DNA of 64,000 bases, from the NCBI RefSeq assembly GCF_001184025.1, contig NZ_BBYG01000011.1, positions 207,574 to 271,573 of the forward strand. The letters are read 5' to 3'. Positions within the stretch are counted from its first letter, which is position 1. Each line of letters begins with the position of its first letter. Made by a program: the position numbers and the translations under genes. This DNA comes from Streptomyces maremycinicus. Lineage in GTDB: Bacteria > Actinomycetota > Actinomycetes > Streptomycetales > Streptomycetaceae. The notes under the pieces are model-generated. The model was not told the DNA's origin and did no database searches. It saw only the letters and a program-made list of their open reading frames with translations. Positions 62,448 through 64,000 of the stretch are shown piece after piece.

Positions 62448-62888
62448 ATGACCGTTGTCCCGGCACAACAGTCCGGTGGTGGAGGCGGCTCCAGCGGCCT
62501 CTACGACGTGCTGGAGCTCGTCCTCGACAGGGGTCTCGTCATCGACGCGTTCATACGGGTCTCCCTGGTCGGAATCGAGATCCTGAAGATCGACGTACGG
62601 GTCGTTGTGGCCAGCGTGGACACCTATCTGCGCTTCGCCGAGGCGTGCAACCGACTGGACCTGGAGGCGGGGCCGCGCAAGAGCCCGGGCCTGCCCGACC
62701 TGGTCGGCGAGATCACCGAGTCCGGCGCGCGCGGCAAGTCCAAGGGCGCGCTCTCCGGCGCCGCGGAGACCATCTCCGGCGCCTTCAAGCAGGCCCGTGA
62801 CGAGGGCTCCTCCAAGGAGGAGGAGCGGGAACCCCGGCCGCGGACGCGCAAGAGCACCACCGCGCGCCGTAAGGAGGAGCAGGAGTGA
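62448..62888 (+). CDS. gvpA: Gas vesicle structural protein GvpA/GvpJ type, with extended tail
   Basis: 146 residues from ATG at 62448 with a very strong AAGGAGGAG ribosome site. Residues about 18-75 are the GvpA core: LYDVLELVLDRGLVIDAFIRVSLVGIEILKIDVRVVVASVDTYLRFAEA, the beta-hairpin that builds the ribbed gas-vesicle shell. Canonical GvpA stops near residue 70-80; here a 70-residue hydrophilic tail rich in Lys, Glu, Arg and Ser follows. That could make it a GvpJ-like minor shell protein. It overlaps gvpF by 4 bp. Confidence 0.92.
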   Translation: MTVVPAQQSGGGGGSSGLYDVLELVLDRGLVIDAFIRVSLVGIEILKIDVRVVVASVDTYLRFAEACNRLDLEAGPRKSPGLPDLVGEITESGARGKSKGALSGAAETISGAFKQARDEGSSKEEEREPRPRTRKSTTARRKEEQE

Positions 62889-63637
62889 GCACCTACGTGT
62901 ACGGCATCGTCGCGAGTTCGCACGCGGACCTTCCGGACGGGCTGTCCGGTGTCGGCGACCCCGCCCTGCCGGTGCGCGTCCTGAAGGAGGGCACCCTGGC
63001 GGCGATCGTCAGCGACGCCCCCGAGGGACTGCGGCCCAAACGCAGGGAGCTGCTCGCCCACCAGACCGTGCTCGCCGAGGCGGGTGCCGACGGCTGCGTG
63101 CTGCCCATGCGGTTCGGCAGTGTCGCGCCCGACGACAGTTCGGTCACCGGGGTCCTCGCCGAGCGCGCCGAGCACTACGAGGAGCGCCTGCGGGCCCTCG
63201 AGGGCAAGGTCGAGTACAACATCAAGGCCTCGCACGTCGAAGAGGCGGTCCTGCACCAGGTGATGGCGGACAGCCCCGAACTGCGTGGCCTCGCGGAGTC
63301 CAACCGGCAGGCGGGCGGCGGCAGTTACGAGCAGAAGATCCAGCTCGGCGAGATGGTCGCCGCCGCGGTCAAGGCCAAGGAGGCCGAGGACGCGGCCGAC
63401 GTGCAGCAGAGCCTCACGCCGCTGGCCTCGGCCACCAGCGTGGGCCCCGAGTCCACGGGCTGGCTGGTCAACGTCTCGTTCCTGGTGGAGCGCGACGCGG
63501 CGGCCGGCTTCCTGGAGGCCGCGGAGGAGCTGCGGGTGGGCCGTCCGCACCTCGAACTGCGGGTCAACGGGCCGCTGCCGCCGTACAGCTTCGTCGAGCC
63601 CGGCCCGGCCGCGACGGCGGACGCCGGGACGGAGTAG
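62885..63637 (+). CDS. gvpF: Gas vesicle protein GvpF/GvpL
   Basis: 250 residues, GTG at 62885 within the end of gvpA, AAGGAGG upstream. The two-domain GvpF/GvpL family signature is present: STYVYGIV at the start, VLPMRFGSVAPDD, EYNIKASHVEEAVL and SWLVNVSFLVERDAAAGFLEAAEEL-type strands near the end (here GWLVNVSFLVERD). GvpF helps deliver GvpA to the growing vesicle. It is coupled to its neighbours. Confidence 0.94.
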   Translation: MSTYVYGIVASSHADLPDGLSGVGDPALPVRVLKEGTLAAIVSDAPEGLRPKRRELLAHQTVLAEAGADGCVLPMRFGSVAPDDSSVTGVLAERAEHYEERLRALEGKVEYNIKASHVEEAVLHQVMADSPELRGLAESNRQAGGGSYEQKIQLGEMVAAAVKAKEAEDAADVQQSLTPLASATSVGPESTGWLVNVSFLVERDAAAGFLEAAEELRVGRPHLELRVNGPLPPYSFVEPGPAATADAGTE

Positions 63638-63648
63638 GCAGGTGCGCC

Positions 63649-63912
63649 ATGGGACTCATCTCAGAGGTGCTGCTGCTGCCGTTCGCCCCGGTGCGCGGCA
63701 GCGGCTGGGTGATCGAACAGGTGGTCAAGGAGGCCGAGCGGATCTACTACGACCCCGCCACGGTCAGAGCCGAACTCGCCCGTCTGGAGCAGCGGTTGGA
63801 CGCCGGCGAGATCACTGAGGAGGAGTTCGACGAGGAGGAGGACGTACTCCTCGACCGGCTGGAGAGCGCTACGCGCAGAAGCGCGGGAACGGACGACGGG
63901 TGGACAGGATGA
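63649..63912 (+). CDS. gvpG: Gas vesicle protein GvpG
   Basis: 87 residues from ATG at 63649, 11 bp after gvpF. A short hydrophobic N-terminus (GLISEVLLLPFAPVRGSGWV) is followed by a charged helix (AELARLEQRLDAGEITEEEFDEEEDVLLDRL), the typical GvpG layout. It is one of the essential assembly proteins. It overlaps the next gene by 4 bp (ATGA). Confidence 0.93.
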   Translation: MGLISEVLLLPFAPVRGSGWVIEQVVKEAERIYYDPATVRAELARLEQRLDAGEITEEEFDEEEDVLLDRLESATRRSAGTDDGWTG

Positions 63913-64000
63913 ACCGGACGGCAGTGGGACTCGCGGTCGGGGCCGGATATCTCCTCGGGCGCACCAAGAAACTGAAACTGGCGCTGGCCGTCGGTTCCTT
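63909..64000 (+). CDS. Small membrane protein of the gas-vesicle cluster, N-terminal part (gvpY-like position)
   Basis: Only the first 30 residues are in the window (MNRTAVGLAVGAGYLLGRTKK...), a hydrophobic start and a basic turn. It starts inside the gvpG stop codon. In Streptomyces gvp clusters the gene after gvpG is commonly called gvpY; identity rests mainly on that order. Confidence 0.7.
   Translation, partial: MNRTAVGLAVGAGYLLGRTKKLKLALAVGS

Overview
The window is high-GC actinobacterial chromosome, almost certainly Streptomyces. GC is extreme at third codon positions, GTG and TTG starts are frequent, several promoters look leaderless (a -10 hexamer 6-7 bp before the start codon), and in-frame TTA codons are very rare (I found two genes with one). 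The gene content is also typical: crotonyl-CoA carboxylase/reductase with MeaA, a SpoIIE-type phosphatase with PAS, GAF and ATPase domains, an Ada-AlkA fusion, and a gvpO-A-F-G gas-vesicle cluster. No rRNA, tRNA, CRISPR array, transposase or prophage was recognised. The DNA reads as vertically inherited chromosome with a few accessory genes.

Layout. 0-16 kb: a truncated FAD oxidoreductase, a macro-domain protein, a secreted M1 peptidase, a 1.16-kb non-coding spacer with repeats and operator-like sites, a secreted pectate lyase, a single-chain NADPH-dependent nitrate reductase fusion, a Tat-exported beta-galactosidase and dihydrolipoyl dehydrogenase. 16-24 kb: two membrane proteins, an alkylation-repair pair (AlkA fusion and Ogt), an ADP-ribosylglycohydrolase, glycerate kinase and an alpha/beta hydrolase. 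24-35 kb, minus strand: psd-pssA phosphatidylethanolamine synthesis, then the ethylmalonyl-CoA pathway operon ccr-meaA-CoA lyase-MaoC-acyl-CoA dehydrogenase, a TetR regulator and a duplicated 3-hydroxyacyl-CoA dehydrogenase. The ccr promoter carries a palindrome exactly between its -35 and -10.

35-49 kb: a HEAT-repeat protein with a TTA codon, an orphan DMATS-type aromatic prenyltransferase, a Rid protein lacking the catalytic Arg, an S33 exported peptidase, a radical SAM protein behind a LexA-type box, an SRPBCC protein, an MFS exporter fused to three beta-sandwich repeats, a TTA-containing multidomain phosphatase, a methyltransferase, DoxX, and an ECF sigma factor with a SnoaL-like tail. 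49.6-54.7 kb: a tightly coupled four-peptidase operon (M55, M20, S9, S66) that fits catabolism of D-amino-acid-containing or murein peptides. 54.7-57 kb: small genes. 57.2-64 kb: a NDH-2-like flavoprotein with a long repetitive tail, transketolase, a LigD-type polymerase and the start of a gas-vesicle cluster, all co-oriented and mostly overlapping; the window ends inside the fifth gvp-region gene.

All calls rest on reading translations and DNA motifs by eye; no database search was run.
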